Source: Planctomycetota bacterium
GTDB taxonomy: Bacteria > Planctomycetota > UBA8742 > UBA2392
DNA: 64,000 nucleotides
Reading direction: 5' to 3'
Assembly: GCA_019636195.1 (NCBI GenBank)
Contig: JAHBYA010000003.1
Span: 248,001 to 312,000 of the forward strand
The notes beneath the pieces are model-generated. The model was given only the letters and a program-made list of their open reading frames with translations. It was not told the origin of the DNA and made no database searches. Position 1 is the stretch's first letter. Each line of letters begins with the position of its first letter. The position numbers and the translations under genes are program-made. Below are positions 16,208 to 27,983 of this stretch, one piece after another.

Positions 16208-17407
16208 ATGAAACGAACCGCGATTGCCTTGCTGCTGCTGCTGCCGCTGGCGGCCATCAGCAGCGCCAACGAGCTGACCGACGCCAGCTACGAAAGAGTG
16301 CGCAAGCACGTCCTGCCCAGCGCCGAAGAAGAGGCCTGGCGCAAGAACGCGTGGCGCACCACCTTCTGGCAGGGCGTGATCGACGCCAACAAGGAGGACA
16401 AGCCCGTCATGCTGTTCGCCATGAACGGCCACCCGTTCGGCTGTACGTGAAACAACGGTGTCATAGCCAGACAGTCTGTCTGGAACGATCCTGAGGTAAT
16501 GAAACTGCTGGAAAGCTTCGTGCCCTGCGCCGACGAAGTGTGGCGCCTGCACAACCTGCGCGAGCCCGACTGCCTGCACTTCCAAAAGTGGTGCGACGAA
16601 GGCGGCACGCTCAACGGCGACGGCCGCACAGCCACACGCCAGGGCACATATTGCTGCACGCCCAGCGGCCAGTTTCTGGGCAGCGCCAACCATCGCGACC
16701 CGCGGCGCATTGCGGCCATGCTGAAAGAGGCGCTGCGCAAGTGGAAAGAAATCAAGAAGGAAGATCGCCTGCTGAAGGAAGACCCGGTCAAGACATGGGA
16801 GCAGATCGACCGCAGCGAGAAGAAGTATCCCGCTGACGGAATGGTGCTGCGCGTCAACAGCCGGGACATGCCGCGCACCGGCCTTGACCCCAATGACTGG
16901 CGCACACACGCCTGGAACTTTGATTACGCTTGGTTCAAGAAAGACGAAGTGGCCCGCATGCTGCCCAAGACGCTGGGCAAAAAGACGGAGTGGAGGCTGC
17001 CCGACGACCTGGTGCGCCGCCTGGTGCGCATCCACCTCGTGGACAACGTGCGCGGCCAGACCGGAGGCTATCGCCCTGAGGCAGTCGAAGATGCCGAGAT
17101 CAATTGCGAAGTCACGCGCATCAAGAAGAACATTGTAACCATCAAGTTGACCGGCAAGGTCAAGCAGCAGCAGGACGGCCGCGGCGTTGAAGGCACGATG
17201 CTGGGCGAGGCGCTGTACAACACGAAGGACGAAAAGTTCGACAAGTTCGAGATCGTGGTGCTGGGCACGCGCTGGGGGGCCACCCAGTACAACCGACGCG
17301 AAGACGACCGCGAACGCAGCCCGATCGGGTATGTACTGCACCTTGCCAGCGACCACCCGACCGAAAAGATCGCGCCAGCCGAATTCGGGAGCTACGGCTG
17401 GAGGTGA
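16208..17407 (+). CDS. Candidate selenoprotein: secreted thioredoxin-fold protein with in-frame UGA (399 aa)
   Basis: A signal peptide (residues 1-20) is followed by a thioredoxin-like region in the style of the DUF255/thiol-redox folds (DKPVMLFAMNG..., then WNDPEVMKLLESFVP). The redox site reads G-C79-T80-U81, where residue 81 is a TGA at 16448-16450. The reading frame continues without other stops to 17407 with clear protein-like sequence. A 7-bp hairpin with a GUC loop begins 16 bases after the UGA, fitting a bacterial SECIS. If TGA were a stop, the two halves (16208-16450 and 16499-17407) would be a truncated redox domain and an orphan C-terminal domain. Whether the genome has selA/B/C/D cannot be seen here. 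Alternatives are a nonsense mutation or sequencing error. Confidence 0.7.
16467..16483 (+). promoter_or_regulatory. Putative bacterial SECIS hairpin
   Basis: CCAGACA (16467-16473) pairs perfectly with TGTCTGG (16477-16483) around a three-base GTC loop. The loop starts 23 bases after the in-frame TGA (16448-16450). Known bacterial SECIS elements are small stem-loops just downstream of UGA with the loop roughly 16-37 nt away, a G in the first loop positions and usually a GU. All of these hold here. The surrounding codons remain in frame. Confidence 0.65.
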
Positions 17408-17431
17408 AGGCGGGGCGGAAGCCCCCTGTTG

Positions 17432-17459
17432 AAAGGGCGCTCCGGTGCGGGCGCCCTTT
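17432..17459 (+). terminator. Terminator-like hairpin after the selenoprotein candidate
   Basis: AAAGGGCGC (17432-17440) pairs with GCGCCCTTT (17451-17459) over a 10-base loop, 24 bp after the stop codon. The A/T ends of the stem supply a short U-run. It could act in both directions. Confidence 0.6.
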
Positions 17460-17498
17460 GCATTGACCGCTACGAAGCCGCGATCAAAACTGCGGGCC

Positions 17499-18245
17499 AT
17501 GGCCAACCGAGATATGAAGCTACTGTGGCAAGCGCCGGCAGAAGTGCCGCGCTTCTTTGAGCCTGCCGGCATCGCATCCTTGCCCGAGCCCGCCCGACGC
17601 TATTTGCTGCACTCGATCGCGCCGGGCACGCCGCTTGTCACCGCCTTCAAGTTGCGCATGCGCGGTGAAATCAAGCTTAAGGGCACGTGGTGTCCCTTCA
17701 CAGCCGAACAGGTGACACGGGCTTGGGACGGTTTTGTCTGGCGCGCCCGTGTTGTAATGAAGGGCCTGCCTGTGTTCGGGTCTGACCGCTGGATCAAGGG
17801 CACGGGCGCCATGAAGTGGAAACTGCTGGGTTTGCTGTCCGTTGCCTCCGGCGACGGCCCTGACATTTCGCGCTCTGCCCTTGGCCGCATGCAAGGCGAG
17901 ATGATCTGGTTGCCGACGGCGTTGCTCCAGCCGCAAGTGAAGTGGTCGTCGCGTGCGGACGATCATGTGCGCGCAGAGTTTGAAAGCGGAGGAAGCTTTG
18001 TGGCGCTGGATCTGTCTATCGACGCCGACGGCCGCGTTCATTCACTCGCTTACCTGCGCTGGGGAAACCCGGGCGTGGAGCGCTTCGGCGAGCACCCCTT
18101 CGGAGGCGAGTTTGACAGCGAGAGTACGTTTCAAGGAGTCACCATTCCCAACGGCATGCACATCGGGTGGAACAATCATCCGGGGCGACCCCGCCAGGAG
18201 TGGGAGGGCTTCCGGGCTACAATCGAGTACATCGAGTTCAGGTAG
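17499..18245 (+). CDS. DUF6544-like protein (248 aa)
   Basis: The ATG at 17499 starts a soluble protein with the blocks RYLLHSIAPGTPL, MRGEIKLKGTW, a GDGPDISRSALGRMQGEMIWLPTALL segment (read as two pieces), and a C-terminal GVTIPNGMHIGW. These are recognisable features of the DUF6544 family, of unknown function. A second in-frame ATG lies at 17514. The next gene starts 11 bp downstream and is probably co-transcribed. Confidence 0.7.
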   Translation: MANRDMKLLWQAPAEVPRFFEPAGIASLPEPARRYLLHSIAPGTPLVTAFKLRMRGEIKLKGTWCPFTAEQVTRAWDGFVWRARVVMKGLPVFGSDRWIKGTGAMKWKLLGLLSVASGDGPDISRSALGRMQGEMIWLPTALLQPQVKWSSRADDHVRAEFESGGSFVALDLSIDADGRVHSLAYLRWGNPGVERFGEHPFGGEFDSESTFQGVTIPNGMHIGWNNHPGRPRQEWEGFRATIEYIEFR

Positions 18246-18255
18246 CGGCCGCCCC

Positions 18256-18636
18256 ATGTCGTCAACACCATCGAATCAGGCAGTGCCCGGGCCGGCCGAA
18301 CAGCGCAAGCTTCGCATCGTCAAGGCACTGCACACAGCCATCTGGGCATTCTTCGTAGCCTGTATCTTCATGATCCACCTGGCTGCTTTGATGCAGTGGT
18401 ACGCGGTCGCGCTGGTGTTCGTGGGTGTGGTGTTGATCGAGGTGCTGATTCTGGTTGTCAACGGGATGCGGTGCCCGTTGACCGACGTGGCGGGCAGGTA
18501 CACGCAGCACCGGGAGGCCAACTTTGACATCTATCTGCCGCGCTGGCTGGCGCAGAACAACAAAGTCATTTTCGGCACCCTGTATCTGGCAGGCATAGGG
18601 CTGACCGCAGCGAGTTGGTGGCTGGCGCGCGGTTAG
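18256..18636 (+). CDS. Conserved three-helix membrane protein (126 aa)
   Basis: Three hydrophobic helices lie at about residues 28-48, 52-72 and 104-122. Between the second and third is the conserved-looking sequence NGMRCPLTDVAGRYT, then NFDIYLPRWLAQNNK. This pattern is shared by small membrane proteins of unknown function in many bacteria. No catalytic motif is evident. Confidence 0.65.
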   Translation: MSSTPSNQAVPGPAEQRKLRIVKALHTAIWAFFVACIFMIHLAALMQWYAVALVFVGVVLIEVLILVVNGMRCPLTDVAGRYTQHREANFDIYLPRWLAQNNKVIFGTLYLAGIGLTAASWWLARG

Positions 18637-18691
18637 CATCGCAGCAGCCGGCACTGGCCCATCCGGCCGGGCGCGATAGACTCACGAAAGC

Positions 18692-18781
<90 letters not shown>

Positions 18782-18938
18782 TCACTTTTTTCTGACGTTC
18801 GTGGTTCCGCGATCTCTTGCGGGACCGCTTCGCTTACGCCCGGCGTCGCCCGCCTTTTGGCGGGTTTTGGCCGGTCTGCTACGCGGTCAAAACAGTCCAC
18901 CGGACTGTTTTGAGGTTCGAATCCCTCCTCCTCCGCCA
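18782..18938 (+). repeat. 157-bp unit ending in a duplicated tRNA-Ser 3' end, with a perfect palindrome
   Basis: The last 25 bases of the tRNA (18757-18781) recur exactly at 18914-18938, 157 bp downstream. Immediately before the copy, TCAAAACAGTCC (18887-18898) and GGACTGTTTTGA (18902-18913) form a perfect 12-bp hairpin with a 3-base loop. Further upstream GCCCGCC/GGCGGGT form a smaller hairpin. No gene is evident. The direct repeat of a tRNA 3' end is the footprint expected from integration at the tRNA, here enclosing only 157 bp. Confidence 0.75.
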
Positions 18939-19014
18939 CTCAACTTTCCGATTGCCGAAGCTATGGTTTTGTTGAATCCCGCTCCCTTCGCGGCGGGTCT
19001 TTGCGTACAACTGT

Positions 19015-22000
19015 TTGCGGAGACTTGCTTTGAGCGACAGTTCACCTGCGAAGCCCAGCCGGTTTTTCCAGATTGTCACCACGCGGCCCGTGGCTGTGCT
19101 TTGCGTTGTCGCTGCGTTTGTAGTTTTCGGCGGTGTTGCATTCGGCAAGCTCAAGACGACGCTGATGCCGAACCTTGAGTACCCGCAGCTCACAATCCGC
19201 ACCAGCTATCCCGCGGCGGCGCCCAGTGAAGTCGAGGAGAAGGTCAGCCAGCGTATCGAAGAGCGGCTGGGCAACGTTCCCGGCTTGCTGGGGCGCAGCA
19301 GCATTTCGCGGGCCGAGAGCAGCGATGTGCTGCTGAAGTTCGGGTGGGGCACCGACATGCTGGCCGCGACAGCGGACGTGCGCGACCGGCTTGACCGCAT
19401 TAACTTCGACGACGACGACGTGCAGCGCCCGCAGATCCTGCGCTACGACCCTGCCCAGGACCCGACCATGCGCCTGATGCTGTATGCGTCGGATCGGCGG
19501 GTTGACCTGCTGGAGTTGCGCAGTTTCGCCGAAGACATCCTGAAGCCCGAACTATCCAAAATCGAGGGCGTGGCGGCGGTGCGGGTGTCGGGCGGGCAGG
19601 AGCGGCAGATCCGCATCAGCCTGTCTGAAGCGCGCCTGAACCAGTACGGGCTGACCTCGGCGCAGGTGCAGTCCCGCATACGCCAAGCCCGCGTGGACAG
19701 CAGCGCGGGGCTGATCGAGCTGGCGGGGCGCGACGTGATTCTGCGCGTCGTGAGCACCTATGAGTCGCTGGAAGTACTGCGCGACCTCGAGATCGCCACG
19801 GGAGAAGCTGGCCGCGTAACGCTCAGCCAGCTCGCGACCGAGATCGACTACATGCCCCGCGAACGCGAAACGATCACGCGCTTCGTCGGCGCGGAGACGG
19901 GCTATGAGGCGCGCGAAGGCGTGCTGCTGGAAGTCCTGAAAGAAGGCGACGCCAACATCGTCGAGACCTCGCGGCGCGTATGGGTGGCCCTGTACGGGGA
20001 AAGCAAATACAAGGAGATTCGCACCAAGCGTGGCGAGGTTGACCCCAACGAGGTGCGCGGCGGCACGACCCAGGCACGCCAGGGCGGGGCACGAGGCGGC
20101 ATGCGGGGCGGCGGGCGCGGCGGGGCGGCGGGCGCTTTCCGCGGCGGCGGTGGCAGCTTCTTCTCCGGCCAGCGTTCATTGGTGGACCAGTTGCCCGAAG
20201 GCTTCGGCCTTCAGGTCATCAGCGACCAGAGCTATTTCATTGAAGATGCGGTTGAAGACGTTACCGCCAGCGCTGTGCTGGGCGCGATTCTGGCTGTGCT
20301 GGTGCTGTTTTTGTTCCTGCGGTCATTGAAGGCAACGGTGCTGATTGCGGCGGCAATCCCGCTCAGCATCGTGACGACGTTCATCCCGATGCAGCTTTCG
20401 AGCGTCTCTTTGAACCTGATGTCGCTGGGCGGGCTGGCGCTGGGCATCGGCATGCTGGTCGATAACAGCGTCGTGGTGATCGAAAGCATCGCCAGATGCC
20501 GCGAAGAGGGCGACAACCCGCTGCAGGCAGCGATCCGCGGTATCAGTGAAGTCGGCGGGGCGATCCTGGCCAGTACCATGACCACCATCGCGGTGTTTCT
20601 GCCGATCGTGTTTGTCGAAGGCGTGGCGGGGCAGATTTTCCGGGACCTCAGCCTGACCGTCGTGTTCAGCCTGCTGGCTTCGCTGATTGTCGCGCAGTTT
20701 GTGGTGCCGGCGCTGTTCGGCGTCGGGTTTGGCGCGCTGGGCAGCGGTGGCGCGTTTGCGGTAACCCGCAAGATTTTCGGCTATCCGTTCCGGACGGGGG
20801 AAGCGAAAGGTATTCGGCGCGCGCTTGTCGTGCTGCGCCGTGTCGCACACATGGGCCTAGTGCTGCTGCTGGTCTGTGCCCCGCTTGGCTACGTCATGTA
20901 CCGGGGCGCATCAGCCGCGCAAGCCGGCGACGGCGAAGAGGTCGCGCAGACTTTTGACCTTTGGGCGACCGTGACCGGGACACTGCTTTACACGCTGCCG
21001 GTGATGCCGGTGCCGCTGATCTTGCTTGCGCTGGCGGATGCCTTCGTTTGGGTCGGGCGCTGGGTGTTCAAGGGCGTTGCATTCGTGTTCAAGGTGATCT
21101 TCAAGCCGATCGCGCTGCTGTTTGACGGCGCCTGGAAGGTGCTGGACGCGACCTATCCGCTTGTGCTGCGCGCGGCGGTGGCACAGCCGTTGATTGTGCT
21201 GGCGGGCGTGGCGCTCGCGGCGGCCATGGCGCTGGGGGTGGGCAGCAGCCTTGAGACGGAGCTGTTGCCGCGCTTTCAGCAAGACGAGTACTATCTTGAT
21301 GTTGCAGCGCCCGACGGCACGCAGATCAGCGACACCGACAAGGGGGCGTTGCAGGTCGCGCAGGATGCATTTGCCGGCGAGGAGTTCCGGGCCGGCGTTT
21401 CGCGCATCACCATTGAAGTCGGCGGCGAAGAACAGGCGGGCGACTCACGGCCGGTCGGCAGCCACCGGGTGCGGATGGTGATTACGCTGCGGCACGCCAG
21501 TGACGTTGCGACTGCCCTGCCTGCGACGCAGGCGACTCTGCGCGAGACTGCGGACGACAGCACGCTGTTTCAGTCCACCAGCGAGTTTGGCGCGCCCGCG
21601 CTGGTCAAGATCGACACCGGGCTCGAGATCGAGTTGCGCGGCGAGAACAACACCGAGCTTGGTGAAGCCGCAGAGCGGCTGGTGCGCGCCCTGCGCCGAC
21701 TGGAGCACCGCGGCAGGCCACTTTTGAAGGACGTGCGCAGCAGCCTGCAGGCAGGGCGCCCGCAGGTGCAGCTGAAGTACGATCGTGTCAGCCTGCAGCG
21801 CTACGGCCTGAGCGCCGAGGCGGTGACCAACGAGGTGCGTAACAAAATCGGCGGCGCGATCAGCACGCAGTTCAGCAGCGGCGGCGAGGCGCTGGACGTG
21901 TTTGTCGAGTTGTCCAAGGGCGACAAGAAGACACTTGAGCAGGTGCGCGACATTGAGGTTGCCCGCGGGGTGCGCCTGCGCCATGTGCTGGTCAACGACG

Positions 22001-22887
22001 GCGCGGACCTGCGCGTGGTGGAAGGCCCGAGCGAGATCCGGCGCGTGGGCAACCAGCGCGCAGTTGTGGTTTTCGCGGAGCCCGACAGCGTTGCGCTGTC
22101 CGCCGCCGCGGCGCAAGTGCGTGAAATGCTTGAGGGCGGCGGGGTTGACCTGGGTGGCGCGCAGGTTGCGTTTGCCGGGCAAGTCGAGGAAATGGAAAGC
22201 AGCATTACCGGCCTGGTGCTGGCGCTGCTGCTGGCGGTGTTTCTCGTGTATGTGGTGATGGCCGTTCAATTCGAGAGCCTGCTGGACCCGCTGGTGATCA
22301 TGTTTGCGGTGCCGTTTGCAGGCGTTGGCGTGGTGCTGGCGCTGGGCATGTTCGGGTTGCCGGTCAGCGTCATGGTAATGCTGGGGAGCATTGTGCTGGC
22401 GGGCATTGTCGTGAACAACGCGATCGTGCTCGTCAACTACGCCAACCAGTTGCGCAGCCGCGGGCAAAGCGCGCGCGAAGCGGCGGTCAACGCGTCGCGC
22501 ATCCGTCTGCGCCCGATTGCGATCACTACCCTGACCACGCTGCTCGGGCTACTGCCGATGACCGGTTGGCTTGACCCGGTCATGCCCGCGGCGCAGGCGG
22601 TCGCCGGGGGCATCGACCGCTTGATCGCCGGAGTCGTGGAAGGCATGGGCCGGTCGTTGACCGCGCCCGGCGAGTGGCCGTTGATCGGCGGCTGGAAGTT
22701 CGGGTTCGGGCAGGGCCTCGCGAAGCTGGCCGGCGGCGGTGAGGGCGCGGAAGTGCGCAAGCCGCTGGCGATTACGGTGATTGCGGGCCTTGCCAGCAGC
22801 ACGTTGTTGACATTGATCGTGATTCCGACGTTGTGGGCCTGGGTCAATGAGCTTAAGGGCCGCGCCAGAATGCGCCGGGAGAATTAG
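19015..22887 (+). CDS. RND-family efflux permease (AcrB/SwrC-like, 1290 aa)
   Basis: An inner-membrane proton-driven exporter. N-terminal helix near residues 23-45, then porter domains, then the helix cluster containing GLALGIGMLVDNSVVVIESI (around residue 475) typical of the SwrC/HAE1-like branch, and a second half ending with VNNAIVLVNYANQLR and LTLLVIPTLW-like helices. At about 1290 residues it is longer than the usual 1000-1050. Extra sequence includes a Gly/Arg-rich insertion (about residues 355-385) and an amphipathic or hydrophobic insert in mid-protein (about 600-720). No periplasmic adaptor or outer-membrane channel gene is adjacent. The start is TTG (19015 or 19030). The downstream gene start overlaps its stop (TAGTG). 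Confidence 0.88.
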   Translation: MRRLALSDSSPAKPSRFFQIVTTRPVAVLCVVAAFVVFGGVAFGKLKTTLMPNLEYPQLTIRTSYPAAAPSEVEEKVSQRIEERLGNVPGLLGRSSISRAESSDVLLKFGWGTDMLAATADVRDRLDRINFDDDDVQRPQILRYDPAQDPTMRLMLYASDRRVDLLELRSFAEDILKPELSKIEGVAAVRVSGGQERQIRISLSEARLNQYGLTSAQVQSRIRQARVDSSAGLIELAGRDVILRVVSTYESLEVLRDLEIATGEAGRVTLSQLATEIDYMPRERETITRFVGAETGYEAREGVLLEVLKEGDANIVETSRRVWVALYGESKYKEIRTKRGEVDPNEVRGGTTQARQGGARGGMRGGGRGGAAGAFRGGGGSFFSGQRSLVDQLPEGFGLQVISDQSYFIEDAVEDVTASAVLGAILAVLVLFLFLRSLKATVLIAAAIPLSIVTTFIPMQLSSVSLNLMSLGGLALGIGMLVDNSVVVIESIARCREEGDNPLQAAIRGISEVGGAILASTMTTIAVFLPIVFVEGVAGQIFRDLSLTVVFSLLASLIVAQFVVPALFGVGFGALGSGGAFAVTRKIFGYPFRTGEAKGIRRALVVLRRVAHMGLVLLLVCAPLGYVMYRGASAAQAGDGEEVAQTFDLWATVTGTLLYTLPVMPVPLILLALADAFVWVGRWVFKGVAFVFKVIFKPIALLFDGAWKVLDATYPLVLRAAVAQPLIVLAGVALAAAMALGVGSSLETELLPRFQQDEYYLDVAAPDGTQISDTDKGALQVAQDAFAGEEFRAGVSRITIEVGGEEQAGDSRPVGSHRVRMVITLRHASDVATALPATQATLRETADDSTLFQSTSEFGAPALVKIDTGLEIELRGENNTELGEAAERLVRALRRLEHRGRPLLKDVRSSLQAGRPQVQLKYDRVSLQRYGLSAEAVTNEVRNKIGGAISTQFSSGGEALDVFVELSKGDKKTLEQVRDIEVARGVRLRHVLVNDGADLRVVEGPSEIRRVGNQRAVVVFAEPDSVALSAAAAQVREMLEGGGVDLGGAQVAFAGQVEEMESSITGLVLALLLAVFLVYVVMAVQFESLLDPLVIMFAVPFAGVGVVLALGMFGLPVSVMVMLGSIVLAGIVVNNAIVLVNYANQLRSRGQSAREAAVNASRIRLRPIAITTLTTLLGLLPMTGWLDPVMPAAQAVAGGIDRLIAGVVEGMGRSLTAPGEWPLIGGWKFGFGQGLAKLAGGGEGAEVRKPLAITVIAGLASSTLLTLIVIPTLWAWVNELKGRARMRREN

Positions 22888-23369
22888 TGGAAGCCGCCGT
22901 GCAAAGCCCTGAGCAACTGGCTGAGCGCTATCTTGCCGCGGTGGAGTCATTCATTGACGCGATGCGCGCCGTGCCCCCGGAACTGCTGGACTGGCGCGAG
23001 CGGCAGGACACCTGGTCGGCGCGGGATGTCGCGTTTCATGTCGCGGACATTGATCAGATGCTGGGCCTTCGCCTGCGCCGAATTCTGGGCGAAGACTATC
23101 CTGAGCTGGCGGGCGTGAACACGCAGTCCGGCGTCGCGCTGTTCCGGCGCGCGCATCTGGATTACGGCCTGGCGCTGGATGCGCTGCAGTCAAACGGCGC
23201 CTTAAGCACTGCGCTGATTGAGTCACTGACACCGGAAACCATGGCCCGCAAGGGGCGCCACTCGGGTGGCCACGATGTTACAGCCGCCGGGCTGGCGGCA
23301 TTCATGGCCATGCACATCGAAGCGCATGTACGCCAGATCAAGCGCATCGTGGTTGCAGCCGGCGGCTAA
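22887..23369 (+). CDS. DinB-like protein (160 aa)
   Basis: A four-helix-bundle DinB/YfiT-type protein. Three His at the family's metal positions are visible: His51 (AFHVADID) and His143/His147 (MHIEAHVRQIKRI). DWRERQDTWSARDV is the typical N-terminal block. The family includes thiol transferases and damage-inducible proteins; the substrate is unknown. The GTG start overlaps the RND stop codon, and the stop overlaps the stop of the convergent RDD gene by 4 bp. Confidence 0.8.
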   Translation: MEAAVQSPEQLAERYLAAVESFIDAMRAVPPELLDWRERQDTWSARDVAFHVADIDQMLGLRLRRILGEDYPELAGVNTQSGVALFRRAHLDYGLALDALQSNGALSTALIESLTPETMARKGRHSGGHDVTAAGLAAFMAMHIEAHVRQIKRIVVAAGG

Positions 23370-24055
23370 GCCTGCGCGGCCTGCTGCGGGTTGACGTACT
23401 CTTTGCGAATGACCCAGGTGCCGGCAATGATGTCGTGCAGCGAGCGCTTCTGGCCGTGGAAGCCCGCCATGATGTAGCCGATCGCGCAGATGACGCCGGA
23501 AATGATGGTGGAGAAGTAGCGCCCGGTCGCGCGAGCAAAGCTTGGGTACATGCCGTTTTCATCGACCACACGCAGGCCCAGCGCCAGTTTGCCGACGGTC
23601 GCGCCCTTCCTGCTGTGCATCAGCGCGTAATAGGGCCATGCCAACAGCATCTGGAACACGGTCGAAACGTTGTTGGCAAGCTGATACTCAGGCGTGGTCG
23701 TAACTTGCGGGTTCATCATGGAGCCGGGCGCAAACCCGAACACAGCCAGCACCACAAACGAAACCAGCATCGATGGAATCATCAGTACCAAGCCGTCAAT
23801 GATGATCGCGACGAACCTGATCCAGAAGCCGCCAAAATACTCGGTGGTCAGGTACGGCGGCGGCGCCCACGCGCCATAGGCCGGCTGCTGCACGTAGGCC
23901 TGACCGTAGGGCTGATACTGTTGCGGCTGGGCGTAACCCTGTTGAGGCTGCTGCGGGTAGCCTTGTTGCGGTTGCTGCGGATAGCCCTGCTGGGGCTGCT
24001 GGTTGTAGCCGCCCTGTTGCGGCCCGCGCTGCTGGTAAAAGTTGCCGCCGCTCAC
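23366..24055 (-). CDS. RDD-family membrane protein with Gln/Pro/Tyr-rich N-terminal tail (229 aa)
   Basis: Residues 1-70 are low-complexity, built from imperfect QPQQGYP units. The RDD domain follows: GFWIRFVAIIIDGLVLMIP (with the Arg and Asp that name the family), a second helix, KGATVGKLALGLRVVDENG, and a last helix pair ending with SLHDIIAGTWVIRK. The function of RDD proteins is mostly unknown; some have been linked to Na+/H+ exchange. It is the last gene of the atpD-TM2-TM2-atpC run, 15 bp after atpC. Confidence 0.85.
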   Translation of the reverse strand: MSGGNFYQQRGPQQGGYNQQPQQGYPQQPQQGYPQQPQQGYAQPQQYQPYGQAYVQQPAYGAWAPPPYLTTEYFGGFWIRFVAIIIDGLVLMIPSMLVSFVVLAVFGFAPGSMMNPQVTTTPEYQLANNVSTVFQMLLAWPYYALMHSRKGATVGKLALGLRVVDENGMYPSFARATGRYFSTIISGVICAIGYIMAGFHGQKRSLHDIIAGTWVIRKEYVNPQQAAQA

Positions 24056-24070
24056 GACTGCCCCTTGTGA

Positions 24071-24490
24071 CTAAACGCCCTTGAGCAGTTTATCGCTTGC
24101 CTTAAGCCACTCAAGGTCGGCTTGAAGTTTTGCACGCTCTTCGGGGTCTTTGGCTTCGCTGATCTCTTTCTGCAGCCGGGCAATGTCTTCCGGGTTGACG
24201 CCCTTGAGGTCGGCAATCGCCTTGGCGTCTTCACTCAGGATCACGACGTGGTTGTTGCTGACTTCAAGGTAGCCCTGCTTGATGGCAAAGCGGTCAACGA
24301 CCTTGTTGGCAAGCGTGCCGCGCGTGACGCGGACTTCGCCGATGCCCAGTTTCGTCACCAGCGGGGCGTGGCCGGGCAGTATGCCCATTTCGCCGTCGTG
24401 GGCGCGGGCGGTAATCGACAGCGCGTCGCCTGAGTACACCGGGCGCTCGGGGCTGATGATGTCAACGTGCAGGGTGTTCTTGTCGCTCAT
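24071..24490 (-). CDS. atpC: F-type ATP synthase epsilon subunit
   Basis: The N-terminal beta-sandwich shows the family blocks LHVDIISPERPVYSG, GEMGILPGHAPLVT and IGEVRV, and VDRFAIKQGYLEVSNNHVVILSEDA follows. The C-terminal helical hairpin (residues 95-139) is present. It belongs to the F1 central stalk and regulates ATP hydrolysis. It is separated from atpD by two TM2-domain genes, which is not the usual arrangement. Confidence 0.93.
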   Translation of the reverse strand: MSDKNTLHVDIISPERPVYSGDALSITARAHDGEMGILPGHAPLVTKLGIGEVRVTRGTLANKVVDRFAIKQGYLEVSNNHVVILSEDAKAIADLKGVNPEDIARLQKEISEAKDPEERAKLQADLEWLKASDKLLKGV

Positions 24491-24493
24491 GGT

Positions 24494-24919
24494 TTAGTTC
24501 GGTCGAAGAGGCAATCCGTTGGAGTCCGTTTCCTGGTCATTAGTCAGGATCATGATGCCGTCAATCAGCGGCCAGATTCCGCCCAGTCCGCAGGTAAGCC
24601 ATGTCACCACAATCTGCCATACCGCGGTGCTGGTGTGGCCGGTGTAAAACCGCCCGGCGCCGAAGCCGCCGAGGAACAGCTGCAACAGGCCCGCGACAAT
24701 TTTCTGTTTGTCAGAGTACGGGAGGCCGCTGCGCGGGTCCACGCCGTACGGGGCATTCGGGTTGTACGTCGGCTGCTGATACTGGCCCGGCGGCGGATAG
24801 TGTGCCGGCTGCGGTGCGTGCCCCGGCTGCGCGTAGCCGTGCTGCGGCTGGGGCGGATAGTCGCCTTGCGGGGGATACTGTTGCTGGTTGTAACTTCCGC
24901 CTGGCGGGCCGCCTGCCAT
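24494..24919 (-). CDS. TM2-domain protein with Pro/Gln/Tyr-rich tail (141 aa)
   Basis: Residues 1-75 are Pro/Gln/Tyr/Gly-rich. Residues 85-130 are a TM2 domain: SDKQKIVAGLLQLFLGGFGAGRFYTGH, then a second helix with CGLGGIWPLIDGIMIL. The C-terminus ends in NGLPLRPN, as in its neighbour. It probably arose by tandem duplication and lies between atpD and atpC, three bases before the atpC start codon. Confidence 0.85.
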   Translation of the reverse strand: MAGGPPGGSYNQQQYPPQGDYPPQPQHGYAQPGHAPQPAHYPPPGQYQQPTYNPNAPYGVDPRSGLPYSDKQKIVAGLLQLFLGGFGAGRFYTGHTSTAVWQIVVTWLTCGLGGIWPLIDGIMILTNDQETDSNGLPLRPN

Positions 24920-24927
24920 GACTTCTC

Positions 24928-25248
24928 CTAGTTCGGGCGCAGCGGCAAGCCGTTGCCGTCCGTGGTGGTGTCGGAAGTCAGGATGATGAAGCCGTCAATA
25001 ATCGACCAGATCTGGCCAATGCCCGTGCAACTGAGCAGCAGCTGGGCCACGCCGGTGCCGGTGTGGCCGGCATACAGCCGCCCGATGCCGCCGATGCCAA
25101 ACCACCCGATCAACTGCAGCAGCGCCACCATCATCTTCTGTTTGTCCGAATAGGGCATACCGGTGCGCGGGTCCACGCCGTACGGAGCTTGCGGGTTCGC
25201 GCCGTGCGGCTGCTGCGGGTAGCCTTGCGGTGGGGGGCTTCCAGCCAT
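24928..25248 (-). CDS. TM2-domain protein (106 aa), paralogue of the next gene
   Basis: A short Pro/Gln/Gly tail (residues 1-25) precedes the TM2 domain: SDKQKMMVALLQLIGWFGIGGIGRLYAGH, then GQIWSIIDGFIIL. The end, DGNGLPLRPN, is almost the same as in the following TM2 gene. The ribosome-binding site (AGGAGAG) overlaps the stop of atpD, so translation is probably coupled to the beta subunit. Confidence 0.85.
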   Translation of the reverse strand: MAGSPPPQGYPQQPHGANPQAPYGVDPRTGMPYSDKQKMMVALLQLIGWFGIGGIGRLYAGHTGTGVAQLLLSCTGIGQIWSIIDGFIILTSDTTTDGNGLPLRPN

Positions 25249-25258
25249 CTTGCTCTCC

Positions 25259-27969
<2,711 letters not shown>

Positions 27970-27983
27970 GGACCACAGGGTAG

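Noticed and set aside
16208-17407. Reading the in-frame TGA as tryptophan (alternative genetic code)
   Set aside because: Many clear genes in the window end at TGA (for example 12041-12259 and 14123-14680), so TGA is a stop codon in general.
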